From: HK1 sp965202735
Lineage (GTDB): Bacteria > Pseudomonadota > Gammaproteobacteria > HK1
Direction: 5' to 3'
DNA: 64,000 bases
NCBI GenBank assembly: GCA_965202735.1
Contig: OZ241844.1
Span: 4,154,001 to 4,218,000, forward strand
Of this stretch, positions 15,747 to 23,732 are shown piece by piece (position 1 is the stretch's first letter; each line of letters starts with the position of its first letter). The position numbers were made by a program, and so were the translations under genes. The notes beneath the pieces were generated by a model. That model was not told the DNA's origin. It did not search any database and worked only from the letters and a program-made list of their open reading frames with translations.

Positions 15747-17303
15747 TCACCGCACCGGTCCCGTCGCGGCGCGAAGCCGCCCGGCCGGCCCCGGAGCTCC
15801 ATCCGCGCACACCATCGATCTTCCTCCGCCTCCGCCGTCCGCGGCCTCCGTCCGCCCGGAGCGCCACACCGCCGCGGAATGGTCGCCGCCCGCCGCGGAA
15901 TGGTCGCCGCCCGCCGCGGCGCGGTCCCGCAGCGCCGCCGCGATGCGCTCCCGGATTCCGCCGAAGCCCGCATTGCTCATCATCAGGATCGCGTCTCCCG
16001 GGCGCGCCGCGTCGCAGCATTCGCGCACGATGGTATCGATGTCGTCCCGGACGCGTACAGCCCCGTCCTCGCGCGCGAGCGAGCGTGCGTCCCAGCCGCC
16101 GGGCGCCGGTCTCCGCGCCGGGGCGAGCACCCACGCCGCGTCGGCTCCGAGGAGCGCCGGTCCGAGCGTCGCGCGATGCGTCCCGCGCCGCATCGTGTTC
16201 GACGCGAGCTCCAGCACCGCGAGCAGCCGCGCCCCGCCGGCCTCGCTCCGGCGGCTGCCGCGCAGCGCATCGATGGCGGCGGCGATGGCGGTCGGGTGGT
16301 GGGCGAAGTCGTCGTAGAGCGCGACCCCGTCCACCGTCGCGCAGTGCTCGAGCCGCCGCCTGACCCCGGTGAAGCCGCCGAGCGCGCGCGCGGCCGCCCC
16401 CGGCTCGACGCCCGCGTGCCGCGCCGCCGCGATGGCGGCCAGCGCGTTGGCGACGTTGTGTGCGCCGCGCTGGCCCCACTCGACCTCGGCGACGGCCCGG
16501 CCGCGGTGGCGGACCTCGAACCGTCCGCCGTCCGGCGCGGCCGGGACGGCCGACCAGTCACCGCCGTCGCCGACCCGTTCCACCGGGGTCCAGCACCCCA
16601 TCGCGAGGAGCTCGTCGACATGGCGCTGCCCGGCCCCGGCCACGATCCGGCCGCCGGCGGGCACGATGCGCACCACGTGGTGGAACTGGCGCTGCATGTC
16701 GGGGAGGTCGCGGAAGATGTCGGCGTGGTCGAACTCCAGGTTGTTCAGCACCAGGGTGCGCGGGCGGTAGTGCAGAAACTTCGAGCGCTTGTCGAAGAAG
16801 GCGGTGTCGTACTCGTCGGCCTCGATGACGAACAGCCGCCGGGGGCCGCCCCGGCCGACGCGGGCGGCGGAGTCGAGGTCGCGCGGCACGCCGCCGACGA
16901 GGAAGCCCGGGTCGAGGCCGGCGGCCTCCAGGATCACCGCGATCATCGCGGTGGTGGTGGTCTTGCCGTGGGTGCCGGCCACCGCGACGACGTGCCGGCC
17001 GGCGAGCACGTGCTCGCTCAGCCAGGCCGGACCGGACGTGTGCGGCAGCCCCGTCTCGAGGATGTGCTCGACGCACGGATTGCCGCGGGTCATCGCGTTG
17101 CCGACGACGACCACGTCGGGCGCGGGCTCGAGCTGCGCGGGCTCGTACCCGGTGACCGGAGTGATGCCGGCCCGGGCCAGCACCCCGCTCATCGGCGGGT
17201 AGACGTCCCGGTCCGAGCCCGTGACCCGGTGGCCGAGCTCGCGCGCGATCAGGGCGAGCCCCGTCATGAAGGTGCCGCAGATGCCGAGGATGTGGATGTG
17301 CAT
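15747..17303 (-). CDS. mpl: UDP-N-acetylmuramate:L-alanyl-gamma-D-glutamyl-meso-diaminopimelate ligase
   Basis: This 518-residue Mur-family ligase recycles murein tripeptide by ATP-dependent attachment to UDP-MurNAc. It begins MHIHILGICGTFMTGLALIA (MurC-like GxxGxxM), has the ATP loop VAGTHGKTTTTAMIAVILEA, the carbamylated-lysine/Mg region FVIEADEYDTAFFDKRSKFL that is characteristic of Mpl, NNLEFDHADIFRDL, and DDFAHHPTAIAAAIDALRG. C-terminal MSNAGFGGIRERIAAAL closes the conserved fold; another 55 residues follow as a low-complexity tail with a duplicated AAGGDHS heptapeptide. It sits three bases from the stop of the membrane-protein gene, so the two are probably co-transcribed. Confidence 0.95.
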   Translation of the reverse strand: MHIHILGICGTFMTGLALIARELGHRVTGSDRDVYPPMSGVLARAGITPVTGYEPAQLEPAPDVVVVGNAMTRGNPCVEHILETGLPHTSGPAWLSEHVLAGRHVVAVAGTHGKTTTTAMIAVILEAAGLDPGFLVGGVPRDLDSAARVGRGGPRRLFVIEADEYDTAFFDKRSKFLHYRPRTLVLNNLEFDHADIFRDLPDMQRQFHHVVRIVPAGGRIVAGAGQRHVDELLAMGCWTPVERVGDGGDWSAVPAAPDGGRFEVRHRGRAVAEVEWGQRGAHNVANALAAIAAARHAGVEPGAAARALGGFTGVRRRLEHCATVDGVALYDDFAHHPTAIAAAIDALRGSRRSEAGGARLLAVLELASNTMRRGTHRATLGPALLGADAAWVLAPARRPAPGGWDARSLAREDGAVRVRDDIDTIVRECCDAARPGDAILMMSNAGFGGIRERIAAALRDRAAAGGDHSAAGGDHSAAVWRSGRTEAADGGGGGRSMVCADGAPGPAGRLRAATGPVR

Positions 17304-17306
17304 GCG

Positions 17307-17822
17307 CTAGACGCCGAGCGGAAACAGGCTGCTCAGGACCCGGATCGAGATCCAGTAGAACACGATGGAGACGAGGAGCCCGATGTAGAACGGCGCCGAG
17401 ATCGCGTGACGGAGAATGTGGGCCGACACCGTCAGGCTCCAGCCGAGCACCGCGAGGAGGAGCACCGCGAGCGCCGGCTCCGGCCCGTCCGCGCTCTGCG
17501 CGCCATGCAGCCAGAGGCTGACCGGATACGCCGCGAGCCCGATGATGGCGCCGGCCCCGGCAAGCGCGGTGAGGGTCTGGACGGCGCGCTCGCGGAGCGC
17601 GCGGAGCATCAGCAGCCCGGTCGTGAGCGCGCACAGGAGCGCGGTGTCGACGACTCCCGCGGCCAGCGCCCGGGTGAGCCCGAGGCTGACGGTGGCCACC
17701 GCCGCGCCCGCCGCGGTGTGGGCGATCAGCGCCAGGGCGAGCAGCGTTCCCGACGCCGGCAGATCCTGCGGCTTCATCCGCAGCAGGCAGAGCTGCACGA
17801 AGGGGTGGATGATCGCGCCCAC
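17307..17822 (-). CDS. Predicted inner-membrane protein encoded next to mpl
   Basis: From a GTG at 17822 the 171-residue product reads VGAIIHPFVQLCLLRMKPQD followed by four to five hydrophobic segments (LLALALIAHTAAGAAVATVS, LLCALTTGLLMLRAL, ALAGAGAIIGLAAYPVSLW, ALAVLLLAVLGWSLTVSAHI, ALSAPFY-like AISAPFYIGLLVSIVFYWIS). The motif FVQLCLLR..PQDLPAS is something I associate with an uncharacterised gammaproteobacterial family, often near mpl or ubiX, but I cannot name it. An ATG at 17777 would shorten the N-terminus by 15 residues; the upstream hydrophobic stretch is conserved-looking, so I prefer the GTG. Confidence 0.7.
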   Translation of the reverse strand: MGAIIHPFVQLCLLRMKPQDLPASGTLLALALIAHTAAGAAVATVSLGLTRALAAGVVDTALLCALTTGLLMLRALRERAVQTLTALAGAGAIIGLAAYPVSLWLHGAQSADGPEPALAVLLLAVLGWSLTVSAHILRHAISAPFYIGLLVSIVFYWISIRVLSSLFPLGV

Positions 17823-17932
17823 GTCGGTTTCCGTTCGAACGGCAGCCCCGTCGCCGTGGTCCCGGCGCCCGCCGGAACGCCCCCGGCCGCTGTCTCCGCG
17901 CAGGCGGGAGCCCATCGGCGTCCGCCGCTCAT

Positions 17933-18048
17933 GCACGCCGACGAGAGTGACTTTGCCACGTATCGAGCGTGCCATCCCGCGGGAGCAGAGCCCCTCCGGG
18001 TACGGTCGGCAACCTTGTTTCGGTCACTGTCCATGCACGCCGGAGCAT
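17933..18048 (+). repeat. Element family C, copy 3 (uninterrupted)
   Basis: The best intact C copy: it runs from CACGCCGACGAGAGTGAC through TTGCCACGTATCGAGCGTGC, GGTCGGCAACC, to TTGTTTCGGTCACTGTCC. The two ends are imperfect inverted repeats (ACGCCGACGAGA... against GGACAGTGACCGAAA...). Flanking ATGCACGCC-like sequence appears on both sides (TCATGC before, CCATGCACGCC after), possibly a target duplication. It lies in the promoter-side gap of the membrane protein gene at 17822. Confidence 0.7.
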
Positions 18049-18072
18049 CGCACACGCCGGTCGCCGATCCCT

Positions 18073-18125
18073 CCGCCGTCATTCCCGCGGGGGCGGGCGC
18101 CGTCATTCCCGCGGGGGCGGGGCTC
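18073..18125. repeat. REP-like palindromic pair
   Basis: Two copies of CATTCCCGCGGGGGCGGG stand side by side, each able to fold on its own CCCGC/GCGGG arms. A related unit (TTCCCGCGAGGGCGGGAATC) occurs at 38502-38521. Such palindromes resemble REP sequences between converging or tandem genes and may act as mRNA ends, but this is inference. Confidence 0.6.
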
Positions 18126-18172
18126 CGGGCGGCGGGAATCCGGGCGGCCTCGGCGGAGACCGGATGGCCGGT

Positions 18173-18631
18173 TCAGCGCGGCGGTGGCGCTTCCTCGTCA
18201 CCGGGCCCCTGCGCGGCATCGCCGAGCCCGCGGTCCCGCCAGCGCGCCAGCACGCGCCGCTCGCGCTTGGTCGGCCGTCCCAGTCCCCGGGCCCGGCGCA
18301 TGCGGGCCTGCTCGCGCCGGGCCTCCTCGGCGGTGCGCCTCTCGACGCTCTCGGGCGTCTCCTCGTACAGGGTCTGCGCCTCCCGGGCCGGGCGGCGCTG
18401 CTCGCACAGTCCCGTGACCACGACGTCCCACGCCTGGACGCCGCGCCGCACATGGACGATCTCGCCCCGGCGCAGCCGGCGCGACGCCTTGACCCGCCGG
18501 TCCGCGACCTGGACCAGCCCTCCGGAAACCGCCTGCGCGGCGAGCGACCGGGTCCTGAAGAAGCGGGCCGCCCAGAGCCACTTGTCGATCCGGAGGGTCT
18601 CCAGGGTCGCGTTGTCCCCTGTACCGTCCAT
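18173..18631 (-). CDS. hslR: S4-domain RNA-binding heat-shock protein HslR
   Basis: The 152-residue protein contains a classical S4 domain: LRIDKWLWAARFFRTRSLAA, SGGLVQVADRRVKASRRLRR, GEIVHVRRGVQAWDVVVTGL. A basic C-terminal helix follows (RREQARMRRARGLGRPTKRE). HslR (Hsp15) rescues stalled 50S subunits carrying peptidyl-tRNA. The length is close to the E. coli protein (133) with a longer acidic/proline tail. The ATG at 18631 follows a GACGG-rich leader. The gene is close behind the radical SAM gene at 18672 and on the same strand. Confidence 0.9.
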   Translation of the reverse strand: MDGTGDNATLETLRIDKWLWAARFFRTRSLAAQAVSGGLVQVADRRVKASRRLRRGEIVHVRRGVQAWDVVVTGLCEQRRPAREAQTLYEETPESVERRTAEEARREQARMRRARGLGRPTKRERRVLARWRDRGLGDAAQGPGDEEAPPPR

Positions 18632-18671
18632 CCAGCCGCCGTCTCCGGTGCGTCCGCGGGAGCCGCGCCCA

Positions 18672-20060
18672 TCATACCGCGGCAAGCTGGCTCGCGGTCG
18701 GCTCGGCGCAGCAGTACCACGGCTCCGAGTGCATCGGGGCCGGCGGCCCCATGTCGCCGGGAAGCGCCGGAGGCGCTTCGCCGAGCGCCTCGTGGGCGCA
18801 CCTCCAGATGCGCTCGAACGTCGTGCGGTGCGGCTCCCCGCTGCCGGCGGCGGCCTCCGCGGCGGCCTGGATGCGCGCCTGCAGCGCATCCACCTCCGGG
18901 TCCGGGTGGCGCCACGGCCAGCCGAGCAGGTCGTCGTCGAACGCGTCGACGATATCCTCGAACCCTTCGATCCGGAACAGATGGGAGCCGGCCGGGACCA
19001 GCAGCCGGATCGAGAGCTGGACCGCGGGCACGCTCTCCACGAGACGCAGCTCGATCAGCCGTGCGAGCAGGGCCCGGTAGCCCTCCACGGTGGTCCATGG
19101 GGTGAAGGGCACGAACGTCGGCGTGAGGTGCAGGCCGGTCGCGCGCACGATCTCCACCGCCCGCTCGAAGTCCTCGGCGGTGTGTCCCTTTGCGAGGCGT
19201 TCGAGGACCCGGTCGTCGATGGACTCCACCGCGGAGACGAGGAACAGGCAGCCGGCCTCGGCCAGCGCCTCGATGTGCCCGGGGTAGCGCACGATGTGCT
19301 CGATCTTCACCGTGGCGTCCCACGTGATGTCCGGGAACGCCTCGCGCACGGCCCGCGCCACCCGCAGCGCGTGGGTGGGGCCGTTGAGGAAGTCGGGGTC
19401 GCCGAACGAGATGTGCCGGGCGCCCGCCGCCACCTGCTGCGCGACATCGGCCACCACCACGTCCACCGGCACGACCCGGAACCGGCCTTCGTACACCGGC
19501 ACCACCGGACAGTGCCGGCACCGGTGCCGGCAGCCGCGCGACGCCTCGGCGAATCCGGTCGGGCGCGACGTGCCGTCGGGCATCACGATCGCGGCGTAGC
19601 GCTCCAGGGCGGGGAGGACGTCGCGGAGCGGCGTGCGGAACGCGATCTTCGCGGTGTCGTTGACCACCCCGAGGGACGGGCTCGGCTCCCCGGCCCGCAC
19701 CCGCTCGGCGAGGTCGAGGAGATGCGGCTCGTACTCGCCCCCGATGACGGTGTCCACCCCGAGCCGGCGCAAGCCCCGCGTGTTGACCGGGGCGTACAGG
19801 CCGTAGGCGCACAGCGCCGCGCGCGGCGCCAGGGCGCGGACCTTCGGCAGCATCTCGAACGCGATCCGGGTCGCGGTGTGCATCGGCAGGTAGACGGCGA
19901 CCATGTCGGCACGGGCCAGCGCATCGGCGGGCAGGCGCTCGATCGAGAGGTCGCAGCAGCGCACGTCGAACCCGGCGTCGTCGAGCCAGCGCGCCGGCTC
20001 CGCGAGCCCGAAGGGCTGGCGTCCGATCTCGTAGGGGCTGATGAGGACGATGCGGGTCAT
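18672..20060 (-). CDS. B12-binding-domain radical SAM protein with CCAEP C-terminal tail
   Basis: This 462-residue protein starts MTRIVLISPYEIGRQPFGLA. Residues 1-130 look like a cobalamin-binding Rossmann domain (MVAVYLPMHTATRIAFEMLP, VIGGEYEPHLLDLAERV). The radical SAM cluster motif is SRGCRHRCRHCPVVPVYEGR (CxxxCxxC near residue 180), followed by HISFGDPDFLNGPTHALRVA and VSAVESIDDRVLERLAKGHT. The C-terminus ends WYCCAEPTASQLAAV, the tail from which the CUAEP/CCAEP radical SAM (seleno)protein group takes its name; this copy has CC rather than selenocysteine. The reaction is not established. Translation begins 130 bp from the tRNA-Glu 3' end. Confidence 0.85.
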   Translation of the reverse strand: MTRIVLISPYEIGRQPFGLAEPARWLDDAGFDVRCCDLSIERLPADALARADMVAVYLPMHTATRIAFEMLPKVRALAPRAALCAYGLYAPVNTRGLRRLGVDTVIGGEYEPHLLDLAERVRAGEPSPSLGVVNDTAKIAFRTPLRDVLPALERYAAIVMPDGTSRPTGFAEASRGCRHRCRHCPVVPVYEGRFRVVPVDVVVADVAQQVAAGARHISFGDPDFLNGPTHALRVARAVREAFPDITWDATVKIEHIVRYPGHIEALAEAGCLFLVSAVESIDDRVLERLAKGHTAEDFERAVEIVRATGLHLTPTFVPFTPWTTVEGYRALLARLIELRLVESVPAVQLSIRLLVPAGSHLFRIEGFEDIVDAFDDDLLGWPWRHPDPEVDALQARIQAAAEAAAGSGEPHRTTFERIWRCAHEALGEAPPALPGDMGPPAPMHSEPWYCCAEPTASQLAAV

Positions 20061-20189
20061 GCGGCGCCCGGCGTCGCCGTCGCGGATGTCGGCGCGCTCG
20101 AAGGTGCGGCTCGGAGCGTCCGCGGCTCCGGGGCGGCAGGGGTGCGGACCCGCAGCGGCCGCTGGGACGCGGGCGGGTCCGGACCGGGG

Positions 20190-20265
20190 TGGCGCTCCCT
20201 AGGGGACTCGAACCCCTGTCCCCGCCGTGAGAGGGCGGTATCCTGGGCCACTAGACGAAGGGAGC
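20190..20265 (-). tRNA. tRNA-Glu (anticodon CTC)
   Basis: The minus strand folds as a complete cloverleaf: acceptor GCTCCCT pairs with AGGGAGC, discriminator G, encoded CCA. The anticodon arm CCGCCCTCTCACGGCGG shows loop CTCTCAC with anticodon CTC. The T arm contains GGTTCGAGTCC. Sequence and identity elements match bacterial tRNA-Glu; UUC is the usual universal isoacceptor, so CTC is an additional gene for GAG codons, common in GC-rich genomes. Confidence 0.96.
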
Positions 20266-20339
20266 GCGGTTTCGACAGCGTTGACGGTTGGCGGCGTCCG
20301 GCAGTGTCCGGCGGGTGTGGACCCGCCTCGTGGGCTGCT

Positions 20340-20367
20340 ATTATACGTACCGTCCGGAGCCGCTCAA
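20340..20367 (-). promoter_or_regulatory. Sigma-70 type promoter for tRNA-Glu
   Basis: On the minus strand TTGAGC (20367-20362) is followed after exactly 16 bases by a consensus TATAAT (20345-20340). The tRNA 5' end at 20265 lies about 68 bases after the expected start site. It is one of very few near-consensus promoters in this GC-rich window. Confidence 0.7.
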
Positions 20368-20430
20368 CATCCGAACCCGCCGGACGCCCAACCACGCTCA
20401 CCATCGAATTCCGCCGGGGTCGATAGCACC

Positions 20431-21747
20431 ATCGCTCAACCCATCGTCATCCCCCTGTCGGAGCACGGCATCTCCGACGCCGACATCAGCAGGGGCGCTC
20501 TCAAGGTTCTCGAAACGCTGACCGGCGCCGGCCACGCCGCCTACCTGGTCGGCGGGGGGGTGCGCGACCTGCTGCTGGGCCTCAAGCCGAAGGACTTCGA
20601 CGTCGCGACCGCCGCGACGCCGGAGACCGTGCGCCGCCTGTTCAGGAGCTGCCGGCTCATCGGGCGCAGGTTCCGGCTCGCGCACGTGCGGATGGGCGCG
20701 GAGATCATCGAGGTCGCGACCTTCCGCGCGGGCTCCGGCACGTCCGCCGACGACCCGGACCACGTGCGGGTCGACGGCCGCATCGTGCGCGACAACGTCT
20801 ACGGCACGCTGGAGGACGACGCATGGCGGCGTGATTTTACCGCGAACTGCCTCTACTACGACCACCGCGAGCGCACCGTCATGGACTTCACCGGAGGCTA
20901 CGCCGACGCGCGCGAGCGCCGGCTGCGGGTCATCGGCCGCGCGGCCGAACGCTATCGCGAGGACCCGGTCCGGATGCTGCGCGCGGTACGGTTCGCCGGC
21001 AAGCTCGGATTCGACATCGAGCGCGATACGAGCGACGCCATCCACGAGCTGGCGCCGCTCATCGACGACATGCCCCCGGCCCGGCTCTGCGAGGAGGTCT
21101 TCAAGCTCTTCATGGCCGGCGCCGCCCGCGAGAGCTACGATCTGCTGCGGCGCTACGGCCTGTTCGGACACCTCTTCCCCGAGACCGGGGCGTGCATCGA
21201 AGCGGAGCCCGGCGGAATCGCCGCCACCCTCGCCGGCAGGGCGCTCGCGAGCACCGATGCACGCATCGCATCGGGCCGGCCGGTCACCCCCGGCTTCCTC
21301 TTCGCCGCGCTGCTGTGGGAGCCTGTGCTGCGCGATTCCGAGGCCTGCATCGCACGCGGAATGTCCCGCCCGCAGGCCTGGGAGGCGGCCGGCGCCGACG
21401 TGATCGAGCGCCAGATCCAGCATGTTTCGCTCCCGCGGCGCATCTCGCTCATGGTGCGGGAGATCTGGGGACTGCAGCCGCGGCTGGTGAGCCGGCGCAG
21501 CCACGCCGCCGCCGCCCGGTTGCTGACGCATCCGAGGTTCAGGGCCGCCTACGACTTCCTGCTGCTGAGGGCGGAGTCGGGCGAGGACGTCGCCGAGCAC
21601 GCCCGCTGGTGGACCCGATTCCAGGCAGTGGACGACGGCGAACGGCGTTCGATGCCGGAGGACCGGCGCGCACCGAAACGCCGCCGCCGGCGCCGCCGAA
21701 GCCGCAGCGCGGCGCGGGCGGAGCCGACCGGACACCCCGCGATGTGA
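20431..21747 (+). CDS. pcnB: Poly(A) polymerase I
   Basis: The protein has the class II nucleotidyltransferase core: AAYLVGGGVRDLLLGLKPKD, FDVATAATPETVRRLFRSC (DxD metal site), RLIGRRFRLAHVRMGAEIIE, VATFRAGSG, and YREDPVRMLRAVRFAGKLGF plus a basic C-terminal tail (RAPKRRRRRRRSRSAARAEP). PcnB adds poly(A) tails that target RNAs for decay. No ATG, GTG or TTG lies in frame between the tRNA and the conserved start; alignment with the E. coli protein (VIPREQHAISRKDIS) places the N-terminus near the ATC at 20431, just after a GGGG run. E. coli pcnB itself uses AUU. A TTG at 20281 is the only upstream alternative. Confidence 0.9.
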   Translation: MAQPIVIPLSEHGISDADISRGALKVLETLTGAGHAAYLVGGGVRDLLLGLKPKDFDVATAATPETVRRLFRSCRLIGRRFRLAHVRMGAEIIEVATFRAGSGTSADDPDHVRVDGRIVRDNVYGTLEDDAWRRDFTANCLYYDHRERTVMDFTGGYADARERRLRVIGRAAERYREDPVRMLRAVRFAGKLGFDIERDTSDAIHELAPLIDDMPPARLCEEVFKLFMAGAARESYDLLRRYGLFGHLFPETGACIEAEPGGIAATLAGRALASTDARIASGRPVTPGFLFAALLWEPVLRDSEACIARGMSRPQAWEAAGADVIERQIQHVSLPRRISLMVREIWGLQPRLVSRRSHAAAARLLTHPRFRAAYDFLLLRAESGEDVAEHARWWTRFQAVDDGERRSMPEDRRAPKRRRRRRRSRSAARAEPTGHPAM

Positions 21748-21760
21748 GCGCGCCGCCCGG

Positions 21761-21976
21761 CAGCAATTCCCGCCAGGCGGAAACATGCTCCCGAATTCCC
21801 CTCGACCCGGCGCCCCGAGGGTCGGAATCGCGCCGGAATCCCGCCACGGTACGACCTCTCCGGGCGTTGGCGGGAACATGCCCCTGAAATCTCCTCGATT
21901 GGGCGCCCTGGTGGTCGGAATCGTGCCGGAATCGCCGCCACGGTACGGCCTCTCCGGGCGTTGGCGGGAATTGCTG
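21761..21976 (+). repeat. Element family A, copy 3: two units in tandem with a 9-bp target duplication
   Basis: The left end is CAGCAATTCCCGCCA and the right end TGGCGGGAATTGCTG. Between them the internal segment is repeated with a 94-bp spacing (GGGCGTTGGCGGGAA at 21862 and 21956), so the copy is a partial tandem dimer sharing one junction. Flanks are GCCGCCCGG (21752-21760) and GCCACCCGG (21977-21985), a 9-bp duplication with one mismatch. It fills the gap between pcnB and the polyol operon; the remainder up to 22089 contains AT-rich sequence (TTAAATCAATCACG) that may hold the operon promoter. Confidence 0.8.
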
Positions 21977-22089
21977 GCCACCCGGAAAACTTCCCGGAAA
22001 ACGCCCCGGAAAACGCTCTTGACTCGGCGGACGGAAGTGCGATTAAATCAATCACGTTTATTAATTCCGGAAGCACCGGGAGGAATCCG

Positions 22090-23409
22090 ATGAACCTGAA
22101 GACCATGTTCCGTACCGCTGGTGCGCTCGCGCTCGTCGCGGCGGCCGGCGCCCAGGCCGACTCGCACGCCACCACCGTCACCATCGCGACCGTCAACAAC
22201 GGCGACATGATCCGGATGCAGGGGCTGACGGACGACTTCACGTCCCGCAACCCCGGCATCAACCTCGAATGGGTGACCCTTGAGGAGAACGTGCTGCGCC
22301 AGCGCGTGACCCAGGACATCGCGACGAAAGGCGGCCAGTTCGACGTCCTGACCATCGGCACCTATGAGGTTCCGATCTGGGGCGGGAACGGCTGGCTGGT
22401 GTCGCTGAACGACCTGCCCGCCGAGTGGGACGCCGACGACCTCCTGCCCGCGATCCGCGCCGGCCTGACCGTCGACGGCGAGCTCTACGCGGCCCCGTTC
22501 TACGGCGAGAGCTCCATGGTGATGTACCGGACCGACCTGATGGCAAAGGCCGGCCTCGAGATGCCCGAAGCGCCGACCTGGGACTTCGTCAGGGAGGCGG
22601 CGGCGGCGATGACCGACAGGGACAGCGAGATCTACGGGATCTGCCTCCGCGGCAAGGCCGGCTGGGGCGAGAACATGGCGTTCCTCACCGCCACCTCGAA
22701 CTCCTTCGGCGCGCGCTGGTTCGACGAGAGCTGGAAGCCTCAGTTCGACAGCGAGGCCTGGGCGGACACGCTCGGCTTCTACCTGGACCTGATGACCAGC
22801 TACGGCCCTCCGGGCGCCTCGACCAACGGGTTCAACGAGAACCTGTCGCTGTTCCAGCAGGGCAAGTGCGGCATGTGGATCGACGCCACCGTGGCGGCCT
22901 CGTTCGTGACCAACCCGAAAGACTCGACCGTGGCCGACAGCGTCGGATTCGCCCTGGCGCCGGACAACGGGCTGGGCAGGCGCGGCAACTGGCTCTGGGC
23001 CTGGTCGCTGGCGATCCCGGCGGGTTCGGACGCCACGGACGCGGCCAGGAAGTTCATCGCGTGGGCGACCAGCAAGGAGTACACGGCGCTCGTGGCGTCG
23101 AAGGAAGGCTGGGCCAACGTCCCGCCGGGCACCCGGACCTCGCTCTACGAGAACCCGGCCTACCTGGAGGCGGCCCCCTTCGCCGAGATGACGCTGCACT
23201 CGATCAACGCCGCGGACCCGACGCGGCCGACCGTCGATCCGGTGCCCTACACCGGTGTCCAGTTCGTCGCGATCCCGGAGTTCGCGGGCATCGCCACGCA
23301 GGTGGGCCAGGAGTTCTCGGCCGCGCTCGCCGGCCGGCAGACCGCGGCCGAGGCGCTCGAGAAGGCGCAGGCTCTGACGGCCGACGAAATGGAAGCCGCC
23401 GGCTACTGA
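22090..23409 (+). CDS. smoE: Polyol ABC transporter substrate-binding protein (SmoE-like)
   Basis: This 439-residue extracellular solute-binding protein (family 1) starts with a signal peptide MNLKTMFRTAGALALVAAAG cleaved after AQA. It continues with TVTIATVNNGDMIRMQGLTD, FDVLTIGTYEVPIWGGNGWL and a C-terminal region with TVDPVPYTGVQFVAIPEF. The pattern and the following permeases, ATPase and mannitol dehydrogenase match the sorbitol/mannitol (smo) operon of Rhodobacter and relatives. The ATG at 22090 is preceded by GGGAGGAA. It is the first gene of the operon, with the family C element separating it from the permeases. Confidence 0.88.
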   Translation: MNLKTMFRTAGALALVAAAGAQADSHATTVTIATVNNGDMIRMQGLTDDFTSRNPGINLEWVTLEENVLRQRVTQDIATKGGQFDVLTIGTYEVPIWGGNGWLVSLNDLPAEWDADDLLPAIRAGLTVDGELYAAPFYGESSMVMYRTDLMAKAGLEMPEAPTWDFVREAAAAMTDRDSEIYGICLRGKAGWGENMAFLTATSNSFGARWFDESWKPQFDSEAWADTLGFYLDLMTSYGPPGASTNGFNENLSLFQQGKCGMWIDATVAASFVTNPKDSTVADSVGFALAPDNGLGRRGNWLWAWSLAIPAGSDATDAARKFIAWATSKEYTALVASKEGWANVPPGTRTSLYENPAYLEAAPFAEMTLHSINAADPTRPTVDPVPYTGVQFVAIPEFAGIATQVGQEFSAALAGRQTAAEALEKAQALTADEMEAAGY

Positions 23410-23469
23410 GGATTCCGGCCGGACCGGGAGCGGCCGTCCGGCCCATTCCGCCCGACCGGCCGCGCCTTC

Positions 23470-23586
23470 GTCATGCGCTCGGCACGGCGCCCGGAACCGG
23501 ATTGCCAGCCGCACCCGCAAGGGAGCCCGCTCCTGCGCAATGGCGCGCTCGGCCCGCGGCAAGGTCATTCTTCTCGTCGGCGTCCT
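23470..23586 (-). repeat. Element family C, copy 4
   Basis: On the minus strand the copy reads GACGCCGACGAGAAGAATGA, then CCTTGCCGCGGGCCGAGCGC and GCCATTGCGCAGGAGCGGGC, and diverges in the last third. It sits in the 323-bp gap between the binding-protein gene and the first permease, transcribed as part of the operon mRNA in antisense orientation. No further feature is visible in 23410-23732. Confidence 0.6.
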
Positions 23587-23732
23587 CGGGACGGAGGTCC
23601 TCGATGAGCGGATTCTTCCGGCCGGCGCCCTGAGGCATCCTCCCGACGTCGGGGGGGCGGCAATCGCCCCCCGGCGTCCGCAGTGACAGTCGTCTCCGGC
23701 ACGCCTCGGTCCGTCTCGGCAGGGGATGCGTC

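Noticed and set aside
20000..20060. Selenoprotein candidate at the radical SAM tail
   Set aside because: The tail codes for CC, not an in-frame TGA; the stop follows normally at 18672 and no SECIS-like element was sought convincingly.
15576..20426. A 1616-codon open frame on the plus strand
   Set aside because: It lies antisense to mpl, hslR and the radical SAM gene, has no recognisable domain, and is explained by GC-rich codon bias.
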